A DNA stretch of 64,000 nucleotides from Rubrobacter taiwanensis (GTDB taxonomy: Bacteria > Actinomycetota > Rubrobacteria > Rubrobacterales > Rubrobacteraceae). The notes below the pieces were generated by a model. That model was not told the origin of the DNA. It did not search any database and saw only the letters and a program-made list of their open reading frames with translations. Of the stretch, positions 51,975 to 59,402 are shown piece by piece (within the stretch, counting starts at the first letter, position 1; each line of letters begins with the position of its first letter). The DNA lies in assembly GCF_004337705.1 (NCBI RefSeq), contig NZ_SKBU01000007.1, forward strand, positions 1 to 64,000, written 5' to 3'. Both the position numbers and the translations under genes were made by a program.

Positions 51975-52570
51975 TGCCCCTCCCCGGTGATCTCCGCGAG
52001 CCGGCGGGCGTACCAGAGCCTGAGGCGGGGTTCGGCATTGGCCAGGCGCTCCTCGAAGGTGTTGCGCACCACGCGGCCGTCGCCGCTCTCCAGCACCGGT
52101 CCGCCGAGCGTCTCCTCGTGCGAGGTCTCGACGGCAAGTTCCGCGCCGGTCTCCCGCGCCAGCTCGGTGGCCAGGGCCTCATCGCGCGGGTCCACGCGCA
52201 GCACCCGGGCCTCCGGGAGGGCAGCGAGGCCCTCCCGGAGCAGGGTGCGGAACGCGGTGCGGTAGGCTGGCGTGCCGCGCAGGGCGGCGAGGCGGGAGCG
52301 CACCTCCTCCAGGAGCCGCTCCAGTGCCTCTTCGCGCGAGCCGTGCACGATGCGTGACGCCTCCAGACGGGCGCCGGCGACGCGGCGCTCGGCCTCGGCC
52401 CGGGCCTCGGCCTCGCGCGGCGGCAGCACCTCCTCCCGCACCGCCCGGGCTCTCTCGCGAGCCCGGGCGAGAATCTCCTCGGCCTCGGCCCGGCTCTCGG
52501 CTTCGAGGTGTTCGTTCTCCCGTCTCGCTTCGGCCTCGATGGAGGCCAGCAGGTTCTCCAGCGGGCTCAA
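51971..52570 (-). CDS. atpE: V/A-type ATP synthase subunit E
   Basis: A 199-residue peripheral stalk subunit: an Ala/Glu/Arg-rich coiled coil (residues 1-90) followed by a globular C-terminal domain with LPEARVLRVDPRDEALATELA and GGPVLESGDGRVVRNTFEER. It overlaps subunit C by four bases. Start ATG lies 10 bp after the subunit K stop. Confidence 0.9.
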   Translation of the reverse strand: MSPLENLLASIEAEARRENEHLEAESRAEAEEILARARERARAVREEVLPPREAEARAEAERRVAGARLEASRIVHGSREEALERLLEEVRSRLAALRGTPAYRTAFRTLLREGLAALPEARVLRVDPRDEALATELARETGAELAVETSHEETLGGPVLESGDGRVVRNTFEERLANAEPRLRLWYARRLAEITGEGH

Positions 52571-52580
52571 GGTCGCCCTC

Positions 52581-52796
52581 CTACAGGAGGAGGATGACCA
52601 TGGCCGCCACGGCGAAACCCAGGATCACCAGGGTCTCGGGGATGGCGATGAGCAGGATCGCCCGTCCCGTGAGCTCCGGCTTCTCCGCGATGGCGCCCAT
52701 CGCCGCGGCTCCGATGCGGCTCTGGGCCAGACCCGTGGCGATGGCCGAGAGGCCGATGGCTATGCCGGCCCCTATGGCGATAAGTCCGACTTCCAC
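52581..52796 (-). CDS. atpK: V/A-type ATP synthase subunit K (proteolipid, c-ring)
   Basis: A 71-residue single-hairpin proteolipid with two TM helices (about 4-36 and 45-71). Ion-binding Glu54 lies in IAIPETLVIL; Gln25 sits in the first helix (GLAQSRIG), 29 residues earlier, the same spacing as Gln110-Glu139 in Enterococcus NtpK from memory. GTG start after AAAGGAGTGAAGCA. It forms the rotor ring, and is shorter than the duplicated four-helix versions. Confidence 0.93.
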   Translation of the reverse strand: MEVGLIAIGAGIAIGLSAIATGLAQSRIGAAAMGAIAEKPELTGRAILLIAIPETLVILGFAVAAMVILLL

Positions 52797-52800
52797 TGCT

Positions 52801-54753
52801 TCACTCCTTTCCTTCGCTCGTTGACCTTACGGACTCCGGAGACCCGGCCAGGCGCGCCCCGAAGGGCGTGAACGGCCGGCCGCCTCCGGCGTAGAACTTG
52901 GTGAAGAACTCCACGTAGTGGAGCCGCAGAGACTGGACCATGGGGCTGAAGGCGGCGAGCGCCAGGTTGAGCGCGTGGAAGAACGCCGCTACCACGACCC
53001 CGATCCAGAGCGGCGCCACGAAGGCAAACTCGTTGGCCACGATGGCGAGGTAGGCCGAGGCGAACCCCACGGCCGCGAGCCGCAGGTACGAGAGCACGTT
53101 GCCCACGGCTCCGATCAGCTCCAGCGGCCCGGTCATCAGGCCCAGCTTCCCTTGCGACACCATAACGATGACCAGCCCCACGATCACCACCGCCACCGCC
53201 GGGGTGATGGCGCCGTCGGGCACCAGGCCGGCCGCGAGGCCTGCCAGGGCGAGCAGACCGGCTATCACCACCAGGGTCCCGGCCCTCTCCAGCAGCTCAC
53301 CGCGGTGGCGCTCCTGCCAGCTCTGCCAGATCCCCAGGAGCAGCCCGAGCACAACGTGCGTGACCCCCACGGCTATGCCGAAGATCAGGACCGGTGTCAG
53401 AGCCTCGGGCCGGTAGGTCCACAGCGACCAGTCGTAGCCGAGCAGCCGGCGGGCCAGATTGCCGAGGGCCTCCCCGTAGATGAACCCGAAGATTATCGAC
53501 CACACCGAGCCTACTATCAGTACCGAGGCCAGATCCCTGAGGGTCCCCGGCTCCGTAAACCGCCGCTTCATCCAGAGCGCGATCCCGAGCAGCACCAGTC
53601 CGTAGACCACGTCCCCGACGATGACCCCGAACATGAAGGGTAAAAAGAGCGCCATGAGCCCGGTGGGATCGAGCGTCCCGGGCCTGGGCAGATCCAGCAG
53701 GCGCACCAGCGACTCGAAGGGACGGGCAACGGCCGGGTTGCGCATCAGAACGGGCGTCTTCTCGTCCCGGGGGTCGGCGGGCAGCTCCTCGACGACGACC
53801 TCGGGCCCCACGTTCTCTTCGAGAGTACTGCGCAGGGAGCCGAGCCGGTGCGCGGGCACCCACCCGGCGATGACGAACGCCCGGCGCGTGCCTCCGGCGC
53901 GCTCCACCGCCTCCAGTTGCTCCAGCTCGGCCCGCAGCTCGGAGAGCAGCACGCTCCACTCCCGCTTGTAGGGTCTGAGCAGAGCGCGCAGCTCCTCCCT
54001 GGTCGCGGAGATCTCGCCCGGGATCTCGTCCAACCGTTTCCGCATCGCGAGGACCGTGCCGTGCAGCGAGAGGTGTTCGTACTCCTCGGGGAGCCTGGTG
54101 GGCCGGATCTGCTCCTCGCCGAGCAGCTCGCGCACCGCCGCGGCATCGTCGTGGTGGAAGACCAGCACGCATCCTATAGCGCCCTCTTCGATGGTCTCGT
54201 GGGCCAGCTCGAAGCGGCCGTCCAGCCGGGCGTCCAGCTCCCGCCGCAGCGCCTCCACAACGCCCTCATCCTCGGTGTTCAGGACGAGCGCGACCGTGTC
54301 GAGGCGCAGCAGGTCTGGGTTGCGGTCCTCCAGCCGGGCGAGCTCGGGCATCAGCGGGAGTAGGTGCTCCAGCGGCCTGAGATAGCGCGGGAGGATGACC
54401 TGCTCGTTTCTGAGGTCGTCCAGACGCCGGGTGAGCTTCTCGACCCGCGGCGAGATCTCCTCCAACTGTTTCCGGATCTCGTCCGTATCCACCCAGCCGG
54501 GGACCCGATCCGTGCGGTCCTCGTGCCCGTTTCCCATCAGGCCCAGCAGGGCTTCCAGCTCGGCGATCAGGACCCGCAGCTCGTCCGCCCGCCGGCCGTG
54601 CTTCTCGTCCCCGGCCAGCGGCTCGACCTCGAACTCCTCGTCGCTGCGCACGTCCGCGAGCTGCACCAGCTCCATCCGGTGCAGCTCTTCCAGCGTGCTC
54701 TCGAGTTCCCGCTGAGGCCCGATAATGCGGACCTTCGCCATCGGGACGAGCAC
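52801..54753 (-). CDS. atpI: V/A-type ATP synthase subunit I (a subunit)
   Basis: A 650-residue stator subunit. Residues 1-330 form the soluble N-terminal domain with coiled coils (ESTLEELHRMELVQLADVRS). The C-terminal half has about seven TM helices, with LMALFLPFMFGVIVGDVVYGLVLLGIALWMKRRF and LGNVLSYLRLAAVGFASAYL-like stretch that forms the ion half-channels with the conserved Arg. It moves protons or Na+ past the K ring. Confidence 0.93.
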   Translation of the reverse strand: MLVPMAKVRIIGPQRELESTLEELHRMELVQLADVRSDEEFEVEPLAGDEKHGRRADELRVLIAELEALLGLMGNGHEDRTDRVPGWVDTDEIRKQLEEISPRVEKLTRRLDDLRNEQVILPRYLRPLEHLLPLMPELARLEDRNPDLLRLDTVALVLNTEDEGVVEALRRELDARLDGRFELAHETIEEGAIGCVLVFHHDDAAAVRELLGEEQIRPTRLPEEYEHLSLHGTVLAMRKRLDEIPGEISATREELRALLRPYKREWSVLLSELRAELEQLEAVERAGGTRRAFVIAGWVPAHRLGSLRSTLEENVGPEVVVEELPADPRDEKTPVLMRNPAVARPFESLVRLLDLPRPGTLDPTGLMALFLPFMFGVIVGDVVYGLVLLGIALWMKRRFTEPGTLRDLASVLIVGSVWSIIFGFIYGEALGNLARRLLGYDWSLWTYRPEALTPVLIFGIAVGVTHVVLGLLLGIWQSWQERHRGELLERAGTLVVIAGLLALAGLAAGLVPDGAITPAVAVVIVGLVIVMVSQGKLGLMTGPLELIGAVGNVLSYLRLAAVGFASAYLAIVANEFAFVAPLWIGVVVAAFFHALNLALAAFSPMVQSLRLHYVEFFTKFYAGGGRPFTPFGARLAGSPESVRSTSEGKE

Positions 54754-54756
54754 GCT

Positions 54757-55134
54757 CTAGCTCACCTCTTCCGGAAGCAGGGCTTCGAGCACCTCCGCAG
54801 CCGCCGCATCCCGGTCTTTCTCCGCGAGCGCGAGTATCCTTTCGGCCTCCTTCCGGGCCCGACGCAGCAGGCGCCCGGCCTCAGCGTCGGCCGCACTCAG
54901 CAGCTCGGACCTTCGTGCCTCCGCCTCTTGCAGCGCCTCCTCCTGCGCCTTGCTCACGATGCGCCCGGCCTCCTCCCGGGCCGCTTCGAGACGCTCTCGC
55001 GCCGCCTCTCTCGCGTCCCGCTGCTTCTCCAGCTTCTCCTCCAACCGGCGGACGGCCTCAAGCGCGGCCTCCTCGCCACCCCGGCCGTTCTGCTCGACAC
55101 GCTGGCGGATGTCTCCCAGGGTCGTCTCCTTCAC
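54757..55134 (-). CDS. atpH: V/A-type ATP synthase peripheral stalk subunit (G/H, NtpF-like)
   Basis: A 125-residue almost entirely helical, Glu/Arg/Ala-rich coiled-coil protein. Its composition and place before the I gene match peripheral-stalk subunit G/H, which pairs with E. It starts with an ATG just after subunit D (5 bp). The assignment rests on context. Confidence 0.82.
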   Translation of the reverse strand: MKETTLGDIRQRVEQNGRGGEEAALEAVRRLEEKLEKQRDAREAARERLEAAREEAGRIVSKAQEEALQEAEARRSELLSAADAEAGRLLRRARKEAERILALAEKDRDAAAAEVLEALLPEEVS

Positions 55135-55139
55135 CTCCG

Positions 55140-55769
55140 TCAGGACCTCCCTTCAGAGCCGGACTTCATCCTCATCAGGCGCACGCGATCCTCCAGCTCG
55201 CGCTCATCCAGAACCATCTGTATGTAGTCGCGCTCCGCCTCCAGACGGGGGATCACGACGTGATCCAGAGCATTGACCCGCCGGGTGGTGCGCTCTATCT
55301 CCTCGGCCAGCCGCCGCAGCGATAGCTCGACGGCCACCACGTCCAGAAAACCTTCGAGCGCCGACTCGAAGGCCTCCGCCGCTTCGTCTATGCCGGGGGT
55401 GGTGGAGGCCAGACTGTAGCCACGTCCGAAGCGTGGGCGCCCGACCGGGTCGTGCTCAAGCTCTAAAACCGGTACCCCGGCCACGCTTCTGGAGGTCAAC
55501 CGCACCCCCACCTCCCCGCCGGCGGCTAGCGCGGCCGAACCCACGGCTTCGGGGCCGTCGAGGGCCATCGCCTCCCCGAGAGCCCCGCGGGCGTCGGCAG
55601 CCTGTTGCTCCAGAGACTCCAGCGCGTCGAGCGCCCGGGCGCTCAGCCGCTCGAACTCCTTCATCAGGGCGGTGCGCTTCTCCTTGAGCAGGTCCCGCCC
55701 CTGCGCGGCGAGAGAGATCCTGTTCCGCCGCGCCAGCAGCTCACTGCGGGTGGCACTGACGTTCTGCAT
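55140..55769 (-). CDS. atpD: V/A-type ATP synthase subunit D
   Basis: A 209-residue helical central-shaft subunit. The N-terminus NVSATRSELLARRNRISLAAQGRDLLKEKRTALMKEF and C-terminal RRLAEEIERTTRRVNALDHVVIPRLE are the D-subunit signatures. Here D is the first gene of the operon, while it follows B in most V/A-ATPase operons. ATG after GGATAGGAGGTT. Confidence 0.93.
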   Translation of the reverse strand: MQNVSATRSELLARRNRISLAAQGRDLLKEKRTALMKEFERLSARALDALESLEQQAADARGALGEAMALDGPEAVGSAALAAGGEVGVRLTSRSVAGVPVLELEHDPVGRPRFGRGYSLASTTPGIDEAAEAFESALEGFLDVVAVELSLRRLAEEIERTTRRVNALDHVVIPRLEAERDYIQMVLDERELEDRVRLMRMKSGSEGRS

Positions 55770-56162
55770 AACCTCCTATCCGCTGTGTGCGGCAGCACGA
55801 AAACGGCGGCCGTCACGGTCGCTACACTTCAGAAAATGGCCGGCAGATGCATCGTGCCGGAGAGAATGCATGCCTTGTGACCGGACGGCATGCAGAGATA
55901 AACTCTCCGGCTACCCTGCGCAGACTGCCGAAGCTCTTACTCCCTGTCTGACTCTGCCCGCGACTAGTCGTCGTCCACCAACAGATTGCTATCATCCGGC
56001 GGATGCAGCGTCAACGTGGAGAGCGAACCGCCTTACAATTCTCCTACAGGGAGCCGGAGAATAGCTGCAAAAGTGTCTATCACCGGGCGGAGCATCGAGC
56101 CGCCCCATCTGATAACCTAAAAAACCAGGGTATCCTGCCGGCGGAAGAGGAGATTGCGGGAG
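55770..56162. other. 393-bp intergenic region between V-ATPase operon and acetoacetyl-CoA synthetase
   Basis: No gene is seen. It must hold the divergent promoters of the V-ATPase operon (minus) and the acetoacetyl-CoA synthetase gene (plus). Its main structure is a nested hairpin at 55857-55910 in which ATGCATGC-like sequence recurs. The part 55911-56150 has no clear repeats and no recognised -35/-10 pair. Confidence 0.6.
55857..55910. promoter_or_regulatory. Nested hairpin, possible leader element or operator
   Basis: Outer arms CCGGAGAG (55857-55864) and CTCTCCGG (55903-55910) and inner arms TGCATGCC (55867-55874) and GGCATGCA (55887-55894) are all perfect 8-bp pairs, separated by a 2-base and an 8-base bulge and a 12-base loop. 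It lies 88 bp upstream of the atpD start. It might be an RNA leader structure of the V-ATPase operon or a protein-binding site; no known riboswitch is recognised. Confidence 0.5.
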
Positions 56163-58151
56163 ATGAGTGGGACTCCGGAGGGCAAGCTGCTGTGGGAGCC
56201 GTCCAGGGAGCAGGTGGAGCGCTCCGAGATCGCCCGCTACATGCGGTGGCTACGCGAGGAGCGCGGGGTGGAAGCCAGAAGCTACGAGGAGCTCTGGCGC
56301 TGGTCGGTGGGTGAGGTCGAGGACTTCTGGGCCTCCGTCTGGGATTACTGCGGGGTCAGCGAGTACGCGCCCTACGGGCGGGTGCTGGCGGAGCGCCGGA
56401 TGCCGGGGGCCCGCTGGTTCGAGGGGACTAGGCTGAACTACGCCCGCCGGATCTTCGAGAACTACCGGGGGGAGGCTCCGGCGCTCATCTACGCTTCGGA
56501 GCGGCGCGGGCTCTCGGAGGTTTCCTGGAGCGAGCTCAAAGAGAAGACGGCCGCGCTCGCCGCTGCGCTACGCGGGATGGGAGTGAGGCCGGGTGACCGC
56601 GTTGCCGCCTACGTTCCCAACTCGCCCGAGGCCATCGTTGCGTTTCTGGCCTGCGCGAGCGTCGGGGCGGTGTGGTCGAGCTGCTCGCCGGACTTCGGGA
56701 CCCGCGGTGTGGCGGACCGCTTCGAGCAGATCGAACCAAAAGTCCTCTTCGCCGTGGACGGCTACGTCTACGGCGGCAGGCCCTACGACCGGCTTTCCAC
56801 CGTCGCGCAGCTGCAGCGGGAGATGCCCTCGCTGGAGCGGACGGTTCTCATCCCGTACCTCTCGGACACCCCCGATACCGGTGTGCTGCGGGATGCGTTT
56901 CTCTGGGATGATCTGCTGACCGGCGCCGGCGGGGAGCTGGAGTTCGAGCCGGTCCCGTTCGACCATCCGCTCTGGATTCTCTACTCCTCCGGCACCACGG
57001 GGCTTCCCAAGGCCATCGTGCAGGGTCACGGGGGCATCATGCTGGAGCACCTGAAGCTGCTCCGGCTGCACCACGACCTGGGCCCCGACGACCGCCTCTT
57101 CTGGTTCACCACCACCGGCTGGATGATGTGGAACGTGGTGGTGAGCGGTCTTCTGACCGGGGCCGCGAGCGTGCTCTACGACGGCAGCCCCGGATACCCG
57201 GACATGAACGTGCTCTGGAGGTTCGCACAGGAGGCCGGCATCACGCTCTTCGGCACCAGCGCCGGGTATATCGGGGCGTGCGCGAAGGCCGGGGTGGAAC
57301 CGGGCCGCGATCACGACCTGAGCCGCCTGCGGAGCATCGGCTCCACCGGCTCCCCGCTGCCCCCCGAAGGCTTCGCCTGGGTCTACGAACACGTCAAGCA
57401 GGACCTCTGGCTGGCCTCCGTGAGCGGCGGCACCGACCTCTGCACGGCCTTCGTGGGCGGATGTCCGCTGCTGCCCGTGCACGCCGGGGAGCTGCAGTGC
57501 CGGTGCCTGGGGGCGAAGGTAGAGGCTTTCAGCGAACGGGGAGAGCCCCTCACGGACGAGGTGGGAGAGCTGGTGATAACCGAGCCGATGCCCTCCATGC
57601 CCCTCTACTTCTGGAACGACCCCGGAGGGGAGCGCTACCGGGAGAGCTACTTCGACACTTTCCCGGGCGTCTGGCGGCACGGGGACTGGATCAAGATAAA
57701 GCCCCGGGGAAGCTGCGTGATCTACGGGCGCAGCGACTCGACGATCAACCGCGGCGGCGTCCGGATGGGAACGAGCGAGATCTACGCCGCCGTCGAGAGC
57801 CTGCCCGAGATCGCCGACAGCCTCGTCGTGGATACCGAAGCTCTGGGTGGCAGATCCTACATGCCGCTCTTCGTCGTCCTCAACGAGGGCGAGGAGCTGA
57901 CCGAGGAGCTGAAGCAGCGCATAAAATCCCGCATCCGGCAGGACATCTCCCCGCGCCACGTGCCGGACGAGATCTTCGCCGTGCAGGAGATCCCGCGCAC
58001 CCTCAACGGCAAGAAACTGGAGGTGCCGGTCAAGAAGATCCTGATGGGCTCCCCCCCGGAGAGATCCCTCAACCCGGGATCCGTCGCCAACCCCAAAGCC
58101 GTGGAGTTCTTCGTCAGGCTGGCCCGAAAGCTGCAGAAGGAGGAGGTGTAG
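56163..58151 (+). CDS. aacS: Acetoacetate--CoA ligase
   Basis: A 662-residue acyl-adenylate enzyme activating acetoacetate to acetoacetyl-CoA. Specific features include the N-terminal DYCGVSEYAPYGRVLAERRMPGARWFEGTRLNYA region, the AMP-binding motif LYSSGTTGLPKAIVQGHGG near residue 277, SGGTDLCTAFVGG and the C-terminal RTLNGKKLEVPVKK with the adenylation Lys. ATG 56163 follows GAGGAG ten bases upstream; TTG 56154 is possible. It may recover acetoacetate for lipid or polyhydroxybutyrate metabolism. Confidence 0.92.
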   Translation: MSGTPEGKLLWEPSREQVERSEIARYMRWLREERGVEARSYEELWRWSVGEVEDFWASVWDYCGVSEYAPYGRVLAERRMPGARWFEGTRLNYARRIFENYRGEAPALIYASERRGLSEVSWSELKEKTAALAAALRGMGVRPGDRVAAYVPNSPEAIVAFLACASVGAVWSSCSPDFGTRGVADRFEQIEPKVLFAVDGYVYGGRPYDRLSTVAQLQREMPSLERTVLIPYLSDTPDTGVLRDAFLWDDLLTGAGGELEFEPVPFDHPLWILYSSGTTGLPKAIVQGHGGIMLEHLKLLRLHHDLGPDDRLFWFTTTGWMMWNVVVSGLLTGAASVLYDGSPGYPDMNVLWRFAQEAGITLFGTSAGYIGACAKAGVEPGRDHDLSRLRSIGSTGSPLPPEGFAWVYEHVKQDLWLASVSGGTDLCTAFVGGCPLLPVHAGELQCRCLGAKVEAFSERGEPLTDEVGELVITEPMPSMPLYFWNDPGGERYRESYFDTFPGVWRHGDWIKIKPRGSCVIYGRSDSTINRGGVRMGTSEIYAAVESLPEIADSLVVDTEALGGRSYMPLFVVLNEGEELTEELKQRIKSRIRQDISPRHVPDEIFAVQEIPRTLNGKKLEVPVKKILMGSPPERSLNPGSVANPKAVEFFVRLARKLQKEEV

Positions 58152-58168
58152 GCTTCTATTCTCGCGCT

Positions 58169-58468
58169 ATGGTAGTGATGAAAGAGAGAACCCGTACCGT
58201 ACCGCGCAAAAAGACCTCCCGGAAGGTCACCCAGGAACCACCCTATAAGGTCATCCTGCACAACGACGACTACAACACCATGGAGCACGTCGTGGAGACG
58301 CTGCGGAAGGTCATCGCAGGGATGACGCTCAAACGGGCGACCGAGGTCATGTGGGAAGCCCACACCAGAGGACAGGCGGTCGCCGCCAAATGCCACAAAG
58401 AACTCGCCGAACTCTACCGCGAACGGCTGGGCGAGGAAGGCCTGACCGCCACCATAGAACCCGACTGA
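58169..58468 (+). CDS. clpS: ATP-dependent Clp protease adaptor ClpS
   Basis: A 99-residue N-degron adaptor that brings N-end-rule substrates to the ClpAP/ClpCP protease. The fold motifs are PYKVILHNDDYNTMEHVVETL, then MTLKRATEVMWEAHTRGQAVAAKCHKELAELYRERL; the Asp-Asp pair and the hydrophobic pocket residues are present. Start chosen as ATG 58169; an ATG three codons later is also possible. The good AGGAGGTG upstream is 20 bases away. Ends ahead of a strong terminator. Confidence 0.92.
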   Translation: MVVMKERTRTVPRKKTSRKVTQEPPYKVILHNDDYNTMEHVVETLRKVIAGMTLKRATEVMWEAHTRGQAVAAKCHKELAELYRERLGEEGLTATIEPD

Positions 58469-58503
58469 ACCGGAGAACCCCCGCAGAATCGCATACATAG
58501 CCG

Positions 58504-58525
58504 AACCCGCCACGGCGGGTTTTCT
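58504..58525 (+). terminator. Rho-independent terminator after clpS
   Basis: AACCCGC, loop CACG and GCGGGTT form a perfect 7-bp GC-rich stem followed by TT and then CTC. It lies 35 bp after the clpS stop and just before the inositol-operon promoter. Confidence 0.85.
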
Positions 58526-58545
58526 CCCCACCGCACCGAGAACGC

Positions 58546-58574
58546 TTGACACAGTATTTAAGTCTTTATATAGT
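58546..58574 (+). promoter_or_regulatory. Strong sigma70-type promoter of the inositol operon
   Basis: TTGACA (58546-58551), a 17-bp spacer and TATAGT (58569-58574) match the consensus at 6/6 and 5/6 positions. Transcription would start near 58581, 30 bases before the GntR regulator start. Confidence 0.85.
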
Positions 58575-58583
58575 GAAGTCAAT

Positions 58584-58595
58584 ATGTAAATACAT
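58584..58595. promoter_or_regulatory. Dyad ATGTA-AA-TACAT, candidate operator of the inositol GntR regulator
   Basis: ATGTAAATACAT is an imperfect palindrome with two central bases, placed at about +4 to +15 of the predicted transcript and just before GGAGGAG. GntR/HutC regulators bind short dyads in this spot, so autorepression and operon control is plausible but unproven. Confidence 0.5.
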
Positions 58596-58609
58596 TACGG
58601 AGGAGTTAG

Positions 58610-59362
58610 ATGACTGAAGCTCTGGCCGGGGTAAGGCTCGACTACAGCAGTCCTGTACCGCTGTATCATCAGGCGGCCAGGGTGCTGGAGGAGGCCATTG
58701 AGGAGGGGCGGCTGGCGCGGGGCAGCAAGCTGCCCAGTGAGTTAGATCTTGCGGAGCAGTTAGGGATCAGCCGGCCCACGATGCGGGCGGCCATAAAGCA
58801 GCTGGTCGACAAGGGGCTACTCGTGAGGCGGCGGGGCATCGGGACCATGGTTGCGCCGAAGCCGGTGCGGCGGGTGGTTGCTTTGACCAGTCTGTATGAC
58901 GATTTGAAGGAGGCGGGTAGAGAGCCGAGGACGCGGGTACTGCGGTTCGAGGAGGCGGCTTGTCCGCCGGAGATCGCGGAGCAGTTGGGGGTAGAGCCGG
59001 GCGTCTCCGTGCTGAGCTTCGACCGGCTGCGCGTCGCGAACTCCGGCGACTACTATCCGATCGCGCTCATGCACAACGTCGTGCCGGCGGGGCTGTTGGA
59101 GATCGGGAGTGCGGATCTGGAGCGGACCGGCCTCTACGAGCTCTTCCGCGAGAGCGGCATCACGCCGCACGTCGCGACCCAGCGGATCGGTGCCCGGAAG
59201 GCCGGGGATGAGGAGGCGGAGCTTTTGGAGATCGAGCCCGGAGATCCCGTACTGACCATGATCCGGGTGGCCTACGACACCGAGGGTCGTCCCATAGAGT
59301 ACGGGTCGCACCGCTACCCGGCGGAGTCCTACTGGTTCGAGATGATGCTGATGGAGCTGTGA
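58610..59362 (+). CDS. iolR: GntR family (HutC/UTRA) transcriptional regulator, probable iol repressor
   Basis: A 250-residue GntR protein. The winged helix (residues about 14-75) has SKLPSELDLAEQLGISRPTMRAAIKQLVDKGLLVRRRGIGT; the UTRA ligand domain follows from ALTSLYDDLKEAGR to the end, with GRPIEYGSHRYPAESYWFEM. Located first in the inositol operon with a strong promoter, so it likely senses an inositol pathway intermediate. The gene name is a functional guess; it is not the DeoR-type IolR of Bacillus. Confidence 0.85.
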   Translation: MTEALAGVRLDYSSPVPLYHQAARVLEEAIEEGRLARGSKLPSELDLAEQLGISRPTMRAAIKQLVDKGLLVRRRGIGTMVAPKPVRRVVALTSLYDDLKEAGREPRTRVLRFEEAACPPEIAEQLGVEPGVSVLSFDRLRVANSGDYYPIALMHNVVPAGLLEIGSADLERTGLYELFRESGITPHVATQRIGARKAGDEEAELLEIEPGDPVLTMIRVAYDTEGRPIEYGSHRYPAESYWFEMMLMEL

Positions 59363-59402
59363 TTCCGGCGATTTGCGGCAGGCGGCGAGGAAGGGGGAGG
59401 GC

